Shown: positions 51,222 to 59,905 of the stretch, piece by piece
Position numbering within the stretch: the first letter of the stretch is position 1
How the letters are laid out: each line of letters starts with the position of its first letter
Origin: Duganella sp. BJB476
GTDB lineage: Bacteria > Pseudomonadota > Gammaproteobacteria > Burkholderiales > Burkholderiaceae_D
Length of the DNA: 64,000 bases
Direction of reading: 5' to 3'
Assembly (NCBI RefSeq): GCF_003416895.1
Contig: NZ_QVIO01000004.1
Span: 620,001-684,000 of the forward strand
Notes under the pieces: model-generated
What the model was told of the DNA's origin: nothing
Seen by the model: only the letters and a program-made list of their open reading frames with translations
Database searches by the model: none
Translations under genes and position numbers: made by a program

Positions 51222-52430
51222 ATGGCAAAGTTTGATGTAGCGGTAATCGGCGCGGGCGCGGCCGGCATGATGTGTGCGGCGACGGCGGCCCAGCGCGGCA
51301 AGCGCGTGGTGCTGATCGACCATGCCACCAAGCTGGCGGAAAAAATCCGCATCTCCGGCGGCGGCCGCTGCAACTTCACCAATATCAACGCTGGTCCGGC
51401 CAACTTCCTGTCCGAGAATCCACACTTCTGCAAGAGCGCCTTGTCGCGCTACACCGCCGCCGACTTCGTCGCGCTGGTGAAGAAGCACCGCATCGGCTAC
51501 CACGAGAAACATCGCGGCCAGCTGTTCTGCGACGACTCCGCCGAGCAGATCATCGACATGCTGAAAGACGAATGCGCGGGCGGCGACGTGCACTGGCGCA
51601 TGCCGTGCAAAGTCACCAGCCTGGCGCAGGCGGACGAGGGCGGCTTTGTGCTGCAAACCGACACCGGTGAAATTGAAGCCGACAGTGTGGTCATCGCCAC
51701 CGGCGGCCTGTCGATCGCCAAGATCGGTGCGACCGACTTCGGCTACCGCATCGCCGAGCAGTTCGACTTGCGCATGGTTGAGACGCGCCCTGCGCTGGTG
51801 CCGCTGACCTTCGACCCGCAGCAATGGGCGCCGTTCGTGGAAATGGCCGGCATCGCGCTGGAAGTGGACGTGGAAACCGGCTCCTTCAAGGGCCGCAACC
51901 CGACCGGCGGCCGCTTCCGCGAAGACCTGCTGTTCACTCACCGAGGCCTGTCCGGCCCGGCGATCCTGCAGATTTCCTCGTACTGGACGCCGGGCACGCC
52001 TATCGTCATCAACCTGATTCCCGAGCTGGACCTGGCCGCCACGCTGATCGAAGGCAAAGGCACGATCAAGAAGCAGCTGGGCAATGTGTTGTCGCAATGG
52101 CTGCCGGCGCGTCTGGCGGAAGGCTTGCTGCTGGCGCACGGTTTCGCGCTGGACGCGCGCCTGGCCGACCTGCCCGACGCGCAGCTGCGCAAGCTGGGCG
52201 CGGCCGTCAACCAGTGGACCATCACCCCGAACGGCTCGGAAGGCTACAAGAAAGCCGAAGTCACGCGCGGCGGCGTCGACACCCGCGAGCTGTCGCAGCA
52301 GAGCATGATGGCCAACAAAGTACCGGGCCTGTATTTCATCGGCGAGGCGGTCGATGTCACCGGCTGGCTGGGCGGCTACAATTTCCAGTGGGCATGGGCA
52401 TCCGGTGTGGCGGCGGGGCAAGCAGTCTGA
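51222..52430 (+). CDS. YhiN/HI0933-family flavoprotein
   Basis: 402 residues. The FAD motif VIGAGAAGMMCAATAAQRGK is at the N-terminus, the BaiN/YhiN hallmark ISGGGRCNFTN follows near residue 44, and the C-terminal LYFIGEAVDVTGWLGGYNFQW is diagnostic of the HI0933 family. Members are NAD(P)/FAD-dependent oxidoreductases, one of which (BaiN) reduces bile-acid intermediates; the general substrate in proteobacteria is unknown. It begins 50 bases after ybiB. Confidence 0.9.
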   Translation: MAKFDVAVIGAGAAGMMCAATAAQRGKRVVLIDHATKLAEKIRISGGGRCNFTNINAGPANFLSENPHFCKSALSRYTAADFVALVKKHRIGYHEKHRGQLFCDDSAEQIIDMLKDECAGGDVHWRMPCKVTSLAQADEGGFVLQTDTGEIEADSVVIATGGLSIAKIGATDFGYRIAEQFDLRMVETRPALVPLTFDPQQWAPFVEMAGIALEVDVETGSFKGRNPTGGRFREDLLFTHRGLSGPAILQISSYWTPGTPIVINLIPELDLAATLIEGKGTIKKQLGNVLSQWLPARLAEGLLLAHGFALDARLADLPDAQLRKLGAAVNQWTITPNGSEGYKKAEVTRGGVDTRELSQQSMMANKVPGLYFIGEAVDVTGWLGGYNFQWAWASGVAAGQAV

Positions 52431-52556
52431 TATACTGACTGTCTCTGGAAGTTAGTGGCGTCACGCAATCGTTGAAGTTCCTGAAAGATTGCACCATACG
52501 CCGCGTTGTTTTTGCAGTCAAAGCCTTACGGTTGGCCGTTCAGATGGCCAGGCGTC

Positions 52557-52585
52557 TTCCATTTTCCTGCAAAAGCTGCTATAGT
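52557..52585 (+). promoter_or_regulatory. Candidate rpsU promoter (extended -10)
   Basis: TATAGT at 52580-52585 preceded by TGC (52577-52579) forms an extended -10, 40 bases before the rpsU start; TTCCAT at 52557-52562 is a weak -35 at 17-base spacing. The rest of the 194-base gap from 52431 shows no gene. Confidence 0.5.
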
Positions 52586-52624
52586 CTCTTTCTCCCTATA
52601 ACCTCAAACGGTTTGAATTTTTAC

Positions 52625-52837
52625 ATGACCACTATTCGCCTTAAAGAAAACGAGCCGTTCGAAGTCGCAATGCGTCGCTTCAAACGCACCATCGAAAAAA
52701 CCGGTCTGCTGACCGAACTGCGTGCACGCGAGTTCTACGAAAAGCCAACGGCTGAGCGTAAGCGCAAGCTGGCAGCTGCAGTGAAGCGTCACTACAAGCG
52801 CATCCGCAGCCAGCAACTGCCGAAAAAACTGTTCTAA
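52625..52837 (+). CDS. rpsU: 30S ribosomal protein S21
   Basis: 70 residues, the normal length. MTTIRLKENEPFEVAMRRFK and the basic tail (RHYKRIRSQQLPKKLF) are diagnostic. It is a small-subunit protein that helps recognise the anti-Shine-Dalgarno end of 16S rRNA. It is the first gene of the rpsU-yqeY-dnaG-rpoD macromolecular synthesis block. The ATG at 52625 begins the conserved sequence; the frame extends upstream but the added residues are not conserved. Confidence 0.97.
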   Translation: MTTIRLKENEPFEVAMRRFKRTIEKTGLLTELRAREFYEKPTAERKRKLAAAVKRHYKRIRSQQLPKKLF

Positions 52838-52909
52838 GACTGCTCTGCAGATTCAACCCGGTAGTATGGCGCTTACGCCTCGGGTTGTATCTTGCTGCAT
52901 CTGGAAGAT

Positions 52910-52938
52910 ACCCGCTCCGGTTCGCCGCAGCGGGTTTT
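52910..52938 (+). terminator. Hairpin between rpsU and yqeY (attenuator or terminator)
   Basis: ACCCGCT (52910-52916) pairs with AGCGGGT (52929-52935), followed by TTTTCGCATTTTT. It sits 73 bases after the rpsU stop and could lower read-through into yqeY, dnaG and rpoD, so that far more S21 than primase is made, as in the E. coli operon. Confidence 0.6.
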
Positions 52939-52978
52939 CGCATTTTTACTCCAACAATTTTTTGAGAGAAACTACGCC

Positions 52979-53428
52979 ATGGGCTTGAGAGAACAAATCA
53001 CCGAAGACATGAAAAACGCCATGCGCGCCAAGGAAGCCGGCCGCCTGTCGACCATCCGCCTGATCCTGGCGGAAATCAAGCGCAAGGAAGTGGACGAGCG
53101 CATCGAAGTCAACGACGACCAGACCGTGGCCATCGTGGAAAAGATGATCAAGCAGCGCAAGGATTCGATCACCCAGTTCGAAGCCGGCGGCCGCGCCGAC
53201 CTGGCTGACATCGAAAAAGCCGAACTGGTGGTGCTGACCGCCTACATGCCTGCCGGCCTGTCCGACGAGGAAATCGCCGCCGAAGTGGCCGCCGCCGTGG
53301 CTGCCTCGGGCGCCGCCGGTCCGCAGGACATGGGCAAGGTCATGGCCATCGTCAAGCCTAAGCTGGCTGGCCGTGCCGACATGACCGTGGTGTCCGCACT
53401 GGTCAAGAAAGCACTGACCCCGGCATAA
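52979..53428 (+). CDS. yqeY: GatB/YqeY-domain protein
   Basis: 149 residues. The fold is that of the tRNA-binding tail of GatB (EMKNAMRAKEAGRLSTIRLI-like start, then IVEKMIKQRKDSITQFEAGG). The C-terminal LKPKLAGRADM-type segment reads IVKPKLAGRADMTVVSALVK. It is thought to act in amidotransferase-linked tRNA charging, but the free-standing form is not well understood. The ATG at 52979 starts the conserved MGLREQI; the earlier frame is leader sequence. Its place between rpsU and dnaG is typical of betaproteobacteria. Confidence 0.93.
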   Translation: MGLREQITEDMKNAMRAKEAGRLSTIRLILAEIKRKEVDERIEVNDDQTVAIVEKMIKQRKDSITQFEAGGRADLADIEKAELVVLTAYMPAGLSDEEIAAEVAAAVAASGAAGPQDMGKVMAIVKPKLAGRADMTVVSALVKKALTPA

Positions 53429-53445
53429 TGCGCCGGTAGTTCCCT

Positions 53446-53488
53446 CCGCCGCAGCTTGATCCGTGTCAAAACCGGATTAGCGCGGCGG
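53446..53488 (+). other. Long hairpin between yqeY and dnaG
   Basis: CCGCCGC (53446-53452) pairs with GCGGCGG (53482-53488), and inside it ATCCG (53459-53463) pairs with CGGAT (53473-53477). No T-run follows; instead TATAGT (53489-53494) comes next, a possible -10 box. It may be an RNA-processing site or a regulatory leader of dnaG, comparable in position to the processing site before rpoD in E. coli, but that is inference. Confidence 0.4.
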
Positions 53489-53522
53489 TATAGTCTGATC
53501 CATAACAAGACCGCATAGCCCA

Positions 53523-55319
53523 GTGATCCCACAATCCTTTATTTCTGATTTGCTGAACCGGGTCGACATCGTCGACGTGGTCGGACGTTATGTGCAGCTG
53601 AAAAAAGGCGGCGCGAATTTCATGGGCCTGTGCCCGTTTCACAACGAAAAATCGCCCAGTTTCACGGTCAGCCCGACCAAGCAGTTTTACCATTGCTTCG
53701 GCTGCGGCGCCCACGGCACCTCGATCGGTTTCCTGATCGAATATTCCGGCATGGGCTTTGTCGACGCCGTCAAAGACCTGGCGCAAAACGTCGGCATGGT
53801 GGTACCCGAGCAGGACGACAAGATTCCGCCGGCCCAGCGCGCGCAAATGGCCGCGCAAAGCCTGGCATTGACCGAGGCGATGACGCGCGCCAGCGACTTT
53901 TACCGCGCCCAGCTGCGCGGCGCCAGCGACGCCATCGCCTACCTGAAGAACCGTGGCCTGACCGGCGAGATCGCCGCCCGCTTCGGCCTCGGCTACGCGC
54001 CGGCCGGCTGGGACAATCTGCGTTCGATCTTCCCCGACTACGAAGTCGTGGCGCTGGCCGAGGCCGGCCTGGTGATCGACAAGGTGGACGAGGACGGCGG
54101 CAATCGCAAACGCTACGACCGCTTCCGCGAACGCGTGATGTTTCCGATTAAAAACACCAAAGGCCAGGTCATCGCCTTTGGCGGCCGGGTCCTGGACCAC
54201 GGTGAGCCGAAGTACTTGAATTCCCCCGAAACGCCTTTATTTTCAAAGGGATTCGAGCTGTATGGCTTGTTCGAAGCGCGCCAGGCGATCCGCGATGCGG
54301 GTTATGTGCTGGTGACGGAAGGCTATATGGATGTGGTGGCGCTGGCGCAGATGGGCTTCCCGCAAGCCGTCGCGACCTTGGGCACCGCCTGCACCACCAA
54401 CCACGTACAGAAATTGTTGCGTCAAACCGACACGGTGATTTTCAGTTTCGACGGCGACAAGGCCGGCCGCCGCGCCGCACGGCGCGCGCTGGAAGCCTGT
54501 CTGCCGCACGTGACGGACAACAAGACCATCAAATTCCTGTTCCTGCCGACCGAGCACGATCCGGACAGCTACGTCCGCGCCCACGGCAAGGAAGCGTTCG
54601 AACAGGAGATCCACGAAGCGATGCCGTTGTCGCAGTTCCTGGTCAAGGAAGCGGTCGGCGAGCATGATTTGCAGAGTCCGGAAGGCCGGGCGCGCGCGCA
54701 GTTCGACGCTAAGCCGATGTTGCAATCGATGACGCCGACCGCGTTGCGCCTGCAAATCGTGCGCGGCCTGGCGCAGTTGACGCAGACCACGCCGTCCGAG
54801 ATCGAGGCGCTGTTCGAGCTGGCCAAGCCGGTCGCCATCGCCCGCCAGGCGCCGCCGCGCACCGGGCGGCCGGTGCCGGTGGGGCTGGAGTTGCAGATCG
54901 TGCGGATGCTGGTGGCGCATCCGCCGCTGGCGCTGAATATCGATGCGGCGGCGCTGGCGGCGTTTAATTACTTTGGCGCGGCGCCGGCCGAGCGCCTGGC
55001 GCAGCTGGTGGCGTCGGCTCAGGCGCTGGGGCCGAACGGCGGCTTCGCAGCCTTTGCCCAGCACCTGAAGTCGCAGGGCGACGAGTACGACGCGCTCATC
55101 GGCGAGATCGTCAAGGAGCCGGAGGCCGACATCGACGCGGTGCTGATGGAGTTGCGCGGGATTATCCGACAGGTGAAGACCGAAGCGTTGAAGCAGGAGC
55201 TGAGCCAGTTGTTCGCGGCCGGCCTGTCGTCCGACGAGATCGGCGTGCGCTACCGGGAGCTGACGGCGCAGCAAGATCAACTGTTGCGCGAGGCGCAGGC
55301 GGAGTTGGCTAACCGATAA
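53523..55319 (+). CDS. dnaG: DNA primase DnaG
   Basis: 598 residues. The CHC2 zinc finger has C37, H40, C58 and C61 (CPFHNEK and CFGCG). The RNA polymerase core follows, with the TOPRIM domain (VTEGYMDVVALAQ, FDGDKAGRRAA), and a C-terminal DnaB-binding domain (about 450-598). It makes primers for replication. The start is GTG at 53523, which opens the conserved MIPQSFISDLL; no alternative fits. It is the third gene of the rpsU block. Confidence 0.97.
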   Translation: MIPQSFISDLLNRVDIVDVVGRYVQLKKGGANFMGLCPFHNEKSPSFTVSPTKQFYHCFGCGAHGTSIGFLIEYSGMGFVDAVKDLAQNVGMVVPEQDDKIPPAQRAQMAAQSLALTEAMTRASDFYRAQLRGASDAIAYLKNRGLTGEIAARFGLGYAPAGWDNLRSIFPDYEVVALAEAGLVIDKVDEDGGNRKRYDRFRERVMFPIKNTKGQVIAFGGRVLDHGEPKYLNSPETPLFSKGFELYGLFEARQAIRDAGYVLVTEGYMDVVALAQMGFPQAVATLGTACTTNHVQKLLRQTDTVIFSFDGDKAGRRAARRALEACLPHVTDNKTIKFLFLPTEHDPDSYVRAHGKEAFEQEIHEAMPLSQFLVKEAVGEHDLQSPEGRARAQFDAKPMLQSMTPTALRLQIVRGLAQLTQTTPSEIEALFELAKPVAIARQAPPRTGRPVPVGLELQIVRMLVAHPPLALNIDAAALAAFNYFGAAPAERLAQLVASAQALGPNGGFAAFAQHLKSQGDEYDALIGEIVKEPEADIDAVLMELRGIIRQVKTEALKQELSQLFAAGLSSDEIGVRYRELTAQQDQLLREAQAELANR

Positions 55320-55809
55320 TGTTGCAGGTCGTTTTGTGTAGTAATGTTTCTGTCATGATTGCAGTGCTGGGAAGTGGGTTCTGCCCTCTGGAAATTGAAA
55401 AGTGACGTGCTATAATAAAACGCTAAGTGTTGTATGTTTTGGCATCGTTTTTCAGTTCAGAGTGTGTTTGTTTTCAGTAAGTTAGGCTCTTGATCGGCAT
55501 GGAAAGACGGGTGTCGGCGGCCAGGGCCAGCTTTGGTTGAGTCAGCGCGCTACGGCGGCGCTGTATAGCGAGCGTTCCGTTCGTTTTCCAACCTAGTCAT
55601 GGTTTCTTGCCCCCACGCACGTGTCTGATGCAGTAGAATTTCCGCCATGAGAGGGTGGAGTTCTGTTGAGGCCGGTCGGTCTGACCAGGTGTAAGTAAGT
55701 CGTAGTATTGTCGGACTTGTGCAGTCGGCATGTTCGAAGACGTAGGCCCGAAAGGGCCGCAAGAAACTTTATCCTAAATAAGCAAGTCGTTGTGTAATCG
55801 AAAGCGCCT
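55320..55809 (+). promoter_or_regulatory. Long rpoD upstream region with extended -10 promoter
   Basis: The 490-base gap has no protein gene. A perfect TATAAT at 55411-55416 preceded by TG-C (55408-55410) forms an extended -10; the -35 at 55388-55393 (CTGGAA) is poor. A start near 55423 gives a leader of about 390 bases before the GTG at 55810. GGCCC-GAAA-GGGCC (55746-55759) is a stable hairpin near its end. No known riboswitch is recognised. Confidence 0.5.
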
Positions 55810-58050
55810 GTGCCAATCAAGAAACCTGAATCCCAAGCGGCTGCAAAGCCGAGCAAAGTGACCGCGAAGTCCGCCAAGACAGCGGATAAGTCGGAAACGC
55901 GTGTCGCCAGCAACCCGCCAGCGGTCAGCCAGACCACCGACGCGGCCACGCTCGCTGCCATCGATACCTCGGGCTATGTGCTGCCGTCGGTCAAAGTGCC
56001 GGGCCGGCGCGGGCGCAAGCCAAAAGAATTCCAGCCAGAAAACGACGAAGTCGCCGCGCTGAACGCGGTCGAACGCGCCGAACTGAAGGCGGTCGACAAG
56101 GCCAAGGCCAAGGACCGCAAGGCCAAGGAAAAGGCGCTGCTGAAGGACGCTTTCTCGTCGGACACGGAAGCCACCGAGGAAGAACTCGAACGCCGCCGCC
56201 AGAAACTCAAGACCCTGATCAAGTTCGGCAAGGAACGTGGATTCCTCACGTACGCCGAGATCAATGACCATTTGCCTGAAAATATCGTCGATCCGGAAGC
56301 GATCGAGGGCATTATCGGCACCTTCAACGACATGGGCATCGCCGTCTACGAGCACGCGCCGGACGCCGAGACCTTGCTGCTGTCGGACAACGTCGCCACC
56401 GTCACCAGCGACGACGAAGCCGAAGCGGCCGCCGAAGCGGCGCTGTCGACCGTCGACTCCGATTTCGGCCGCACCACCGACCCGGTGCGCATGTATATGC
56501 GCGAGATGGGGTCGGTCGAGCTGCTGACCCGCGAAGGCGAGATCGAGATCGCCAAGCGCATCGAAGACGGCCTGAAGGACATGATACAGGCGATCTCTGC
56601 CTGCCCGGTGACGATCGCCGAGATCATCGCCGCCTCCGACCGCATCCGCGCCGATGAAATCAAGATCGACGAAATCGTCGACGGCCTGGTCGACGATAGC
56701 GATGAAGTGGCGCCGCCGGTAGCGGCCGCGCCGGCCGAAGAGGACGAGGAAGAAGAGGAAGAGGAAGAAGAGGAAGAAGAGGAAGAGGAAGAAGCGAGCG
56801 CGTCTGGCGCCGCCGGTTTCTCGGCCGAACAGCTGGAAGCGTTGAAAAACGCCGCGCTGGAAAAATTCGACGTCATCTCCCTGCAATTCGACAAGATGCG
56901 CCGCGCCTTCGAGAAGGAAGGCTACAACTCCAAGGCCTACGTCAAGGCGCAGGAAGCGATCTCGTACGAGCTGTTGGGCATCCGCTTCACCGCCAAGGTG
57001 GTCGAGAAGCTGTGCGACACGCTGCGCGGCCAGGTCGACGAAGTGCGCCACATCGAGAAGCAGATCCTCGACGTGGCCGTGAACAAGTGCGGCATGCCGC
57101 GCGCCCACTTCATCAAAGTCTTCCCAGGCAACGAAACCAATCTGGAATGGGTGGACGGCGAAGTGGCCGCAGGGCACGCGTACAGCGCCATCCTGGGCCG
57201 CAACATCCCGACCATCAAGGAACTGCAGCAGCGCCTGATCGACCTGCAAGCGCGCGTTGTGCTGCCGCTGCCGGACCTGCGCAACATCAACCGCCAGATG
57301 GCGGCCGGTGAAATGAAGGCGCGCAAGGCCAAGCGCGAAATGACCGAGGCCAACTTGCGCCTGGTGATCTCGATCGCCAAGAAATACACCAACCGCGGCC
57401 TGCAGTTCCTCGACCTGATCCAGGAAGGCAATATCGGCCTGATGAAGGCGGTGGACAAGTTCGAATACCGCCGCGGCTACAAGTTCTCGACCTATGCGAC
57501 GTGGTGGATCCGTCAGGCCATCACCCGTTCGATCGCCGACCAGGCGCGCACCATCCGTATTCCGGTGCACATGATCGAAACCATCAACAAGATGAACCGG
57601 ATTTCCCGCCAGATTCTGCAGGAAACCGGCGCCGAGCCGGACCCGGCGACGCTGGCCATCAAGATGGAGATGCCCGAGGACAAGATCCGCAAGATCATGA
57701 AGATCGCCAAGGAACCGATTTCGATGGAGACGCCGATCGGCGACGACGACGATTCGCACCTGGGCGACTTCATCGAGGACAACAACACGCTGGCGCCGTC
57801 GGATGCCGCGCTGCACGCTTCGATGCGTGGCGTGGTCAAGGATGTGCTGGATTCGCTGACCCCGCGCGAAGCCAAGGTGTTGCGGATGCGTTTCGGTATC
57901 GAAATGTCGACCGACCACACGCTGGAAGAAGTGGGCAAGCAGTTTGACGTGACGCGCGAGCGGATACGTCAGATCGAAGCCAAGGCGTTGCGCAAGCTGC
58001 GCCACCCATCGCGTTCGGACAAGCTGAAAAGCTTCTTGGAAGGCAACTAA
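55810..58050 (+). CDS. rpoD: RNA polymerase sigma factor RpoD (sigma-70)
   Basis: 746 residues. Region 1.1 is at the start, regions 1.2 to 4.2 at about 215-735: PVRMYMREMGSVELLTREGE, the region 2 block LVISIAKKYTNRGLQFLDLI, YKFSTYATWWIRQAITR and the region 4.2 tail VTRERIRQIEAKALRKLRHP. It is the housekeeping sigma factor. The start is GTG at 55810. The non-conserved spacer carries a run of 16 glutamates (codons 56746-56793) that is unusual in length. It is fourth in the rpsU block and has its own promoter upstream. Confidence 0.97.
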   Translation: MPIKKPESQAAAKPSKVTAKSAKTADKSETRVASNPPAVSQTTDAATLAAIDTSGYVLPSVKVPGRRGRKPKEFQPENDEVAALNAVERAELKAVDKAKAKDRKAKEKALLKDAFSSDTEATEEELERRRQKLKTLIKFGKERGFLTYAEINDHLPENIVDPEAIEGIIGTFNDMGIAVYEHAPDAETLLLSDNVATVTSDDEAEAAAEAALSTVDSDFGRTTDPVRMYMREMGSVELLTREGEIEIAKRIEDGLKDMIQAISACPVTIAEIIAASDRIRADEIKIDEIVDGLVDDSDEVAPPVAAAPAEEDEEEEEEEEEEEEEEEEASASGAAGFSAEQLEALKNAALEKFDVISLQFDKMRRAFEKEGYNSKAYVKAQEAISYELLGIRFTAKVVEKLCDTLRGQVDEVRHIEKQILDVAVNKCGMPRAHFIKVFPGNETNLEWVDGEVAAGHAYSAILGRNIPTIKELQQRLIDLQARVVLPLPDLRNINRQMAAGEMKARKAKREMTEANLRLVISIAKKYTNRGLQFLDLIQEGNIGLMKAVDKFEYRRGYKFSTYATWWIRQAITRSIADQARTIRIPVHMIETINKMNRISRQILQETGAEPDPATLAIKMEMPEDKIRKIMKIAKEPISMETPIGDDDDSHLGDFIEDNNTLAPSDAALHASMRGVVKDVLDSLTPREAKVLRMRFGIEMSTDHTLEEVGKQFDVTRERIRQIEAKALRKLRHPSRSDKLKSFLEGN
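56746..56793 (+). repeat. GAA/GAG repeat coding for 16 glutamates in RpoD
   Basis: Sixteen consecutive Glu codons (mixed GAA and GAG), preceded by Glu-Glu-Asp, form a 50-base purine-only stretch on the plus strand. It lies in the variable spacer between sigma regions 1.2 and 2, where acidic runs are tolerated. The mix of two codons limits slippage but does not prevent it. Confidence 0.95.
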
Positions 58051-58152
58051 GACTTGACTAGTGGCCGGGCTAGCCCTTATCCTCGCGAGTTCGTTTTAAA
58101 AACGAGCGCGCGTTAGAGGGGCTGCCAGGCTCCCAGCGCAAAGCAAGACCCT

Positions 58153-58231
<79 letters not shown>

Positions 58232-58245
58232 GAATTTGCATAAAG

Positions 58246-58278
58246 AAAAAAGGGGACGATCATTCGTCCCCTTTTTTT
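58246..58278. terminator. Bidirectional terminator after tRNA-Ile
   Basis: AAAAAAGGGGACGA (58246-58259) pairs with TCGTCCCCTTTTTT (58264-58277) around a TCAT loop. T-runs exist on both strands, so it can end the tRNA on one strand and the S10 peptidase transcript on the other. Confidence 0.9.
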
Positions 58279-59836
58279 ATTGGTACTTTGCCGGCGCGTT
58301 CGGCGCCGGCGTCGCCTTGCGGATGAAGTCGCGCAGGTCTTCGTTGGACGTGGCCAGGTCTTCCGAACGCAGATACATCATATGGCCGCTGCGGTAGCCT
58401 TCAAAGCGCAGGCGGTCTTTCATTTTTCCGCTGGGATCGAGCTGCCACATGGTGTACTTGGCGTCGAAGTAGGTGCAGGCGCCGTCGTAGTAGCCGGACT
58501 GTATCATCACCTTCAGATACGGATTGGCGGCCATCGCCAGACGCAGATTGTCGCCGGTTTTTTCGTTCTTGAAATCCCATGGATGGACGTCGCCGAACAG
58601 CGCGTACTTGAGGTCGGTCTTGAACTGCAGCTCGTTGCGCAGGTACTGGTTGATGGCCGGCGTGAACGAATGCAGCCACGAACTCAGCTCGGCGTTGTAG
58701 TCGGGCGCGTTGCCTGTATCGCTCTTGTCGATGCCGAGGTAGCGCGAGTCGAGGCGGCCGACGGTCTTGCCCTGCGCGCGCAGCAACTCCTTCCAGAAAT
58801 GCTCGGGTGGCACCGACAGGTTGTGCTGCAACAGGAAGGTTTCCGACAGGCCCGAATAGCGCGCCATCTTGGCGGCGATCTGGGCTTTTTTCTGCGGATC
58901 GAGGAAGCCGCCCTTGGCCAGCGCCGGCAGCAGTTCGTCGACGGTGAAGGCTTCGACTTCCGGCAGCACGTCTTTCAGGTCGCGGCTTTGCAGGTCCGCA
59001 GGCAGCACTTTCTGGTACCAGGCGGTGGCGGCGAAATACGGCAGCGCCAGCGCCTCGCCCACCGCGCCTTCGCGCTTCAGGCCCAGCTCGGTTGGCGACA
59101 CCAGCACCACGCCGTTCAGATACATCCACTGCGCATTTTGCAGTTCCAGCGCCAGGCCCGCCACGCGCGATGTGCCATAGCTTTCGCCGATCAGATATTT
59201 GGGCGAGGTCCAGCGGCCTTCGCGCGAAACGAAGGCGCTGACCCATTCCGCCAGATAGGCGATATCGGCATTGACGCCGAAGAAGCGGGCGCGGTCGTTC
59301 TTGCCGTCCAGCACGCGCGAGAAGCCGGTGTTGACCGGATCGATATAAACGATATCCGCGACGTCGAGGATGGAGTGCGGATTGTCGTGCACGCCGTAGG
59401 GCTGGGTCGGATAGCCTTCGGCGTCGAGGTTCAACAGTTTGGGACCGGTGTAGGCGATATGCATCCACACCGACGCCGAGCCCGGCCCGCCGTTGAACGA
59501 CAGCACCAGCGGGCGCCGGCTCTTGTCGGCCACGTCGGTGCGCTGGTAGTAGGTGTAGAACAGCGATGCGATCACCTTGCCGTCCTTGTCCCACACCGGC
59601 TGGGTACCGGCCGTTACTTTGTATGGAACGCTCTTGCCCTTGATGACGACCTGCGCCGTCTTGCTGACCTGGGTGTCGGCCTTGAGCACGCGCTCATGGG
59701 CCAGCAGGTCGGCAGCGCGGTCCTTGCCGAGCGCCGGTGCGGCCGCGGCGGGGGCGGGCGCCGCCGCGGGTTCCGCATCCTGCGCGGAGACGGTCGCGCT
59801 CAACACCAGCAGCAACATGGCAAGCTTGGATTTCAT
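58277..59836 (-). CDS. S10-family serine carboxypeptidase-like exported protein
   Basis: 519 residues. A signal peptide covers about residues 1-18 (LAMLLLVLSATVSAQ), followed by an Ala/Pro-rich linker and an alpha/beta-hydrolase domain of peptidase family S10: LVLSFNGGPGSASVWMH, the nucleophile in GESYGTSR, and late Asp and His (SGYYDGACTYFD; EGYRSGHMMYLR). It should remove C-terminal residues from peptides in the envelope. The ATG at 59836 has GGGAG about six bases before it; the TTG at 59842 does not fit. Its 3' end overlaps the shared terminator. Confidence 0.92.
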   Translation of the reverse strand: MKSKLAMLLLVLSATVSAQDAEPAAAPAPAAAAPALGKDRAADLLAHERVLKADTQVSKTAQVVIKGKSVPYKVTAGTQPVWDKDGKVIASLFYTYYQRTDVADKSRRPLVLSFNGGPGSASVWMHIAYTGPKLLNLDAEGYPTQPYGVHDNPHSILDVADIVYIDPVNTGFSRVLDGKNDRARFFGVNADIAYLAEWVSAFVSREGRWTSPKYLIGESYGTSRVAGLALELQNAQWMYLNGVVLVSPTELGLKREGAVGEALALPYFAATAWYQKVLPADLQSRDLKDVLPEVEAFTVDELLPALAKGGFLDPQKKAQIAAKMARYSGLSETFLLQHNLSVPPEHFWKELLRAQGKTVGRLDSRYLGIDKSDTGNAPDYNAELSSWLHSFTPAINQYLRNELQFKTDLKYALFGDVHPWDFKNEKTGDNLRLAMAANPYLKVMIQSGYYDGACTYFDAKYTMWQLDPSGKMKDRLRFEGYRSGHMMYLRSEDLATSNEDLRDFIRKATPAPNAPAKYQ

Positions 59837-59905
59837 ACACAACTCCCGGAGGTGAAATAACCAATAGTAGTTCAGCTTCGGGCTTGCAGTCCAGTTTGCT
59901 GCAGG

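Noticed and set aside
55774..58005. 743-residue minus-strand frame opposite rpoD
   Set aside because: Antisense of rpoD; the phenylalanine/leucine run simply mirrors the glutamate repeat.
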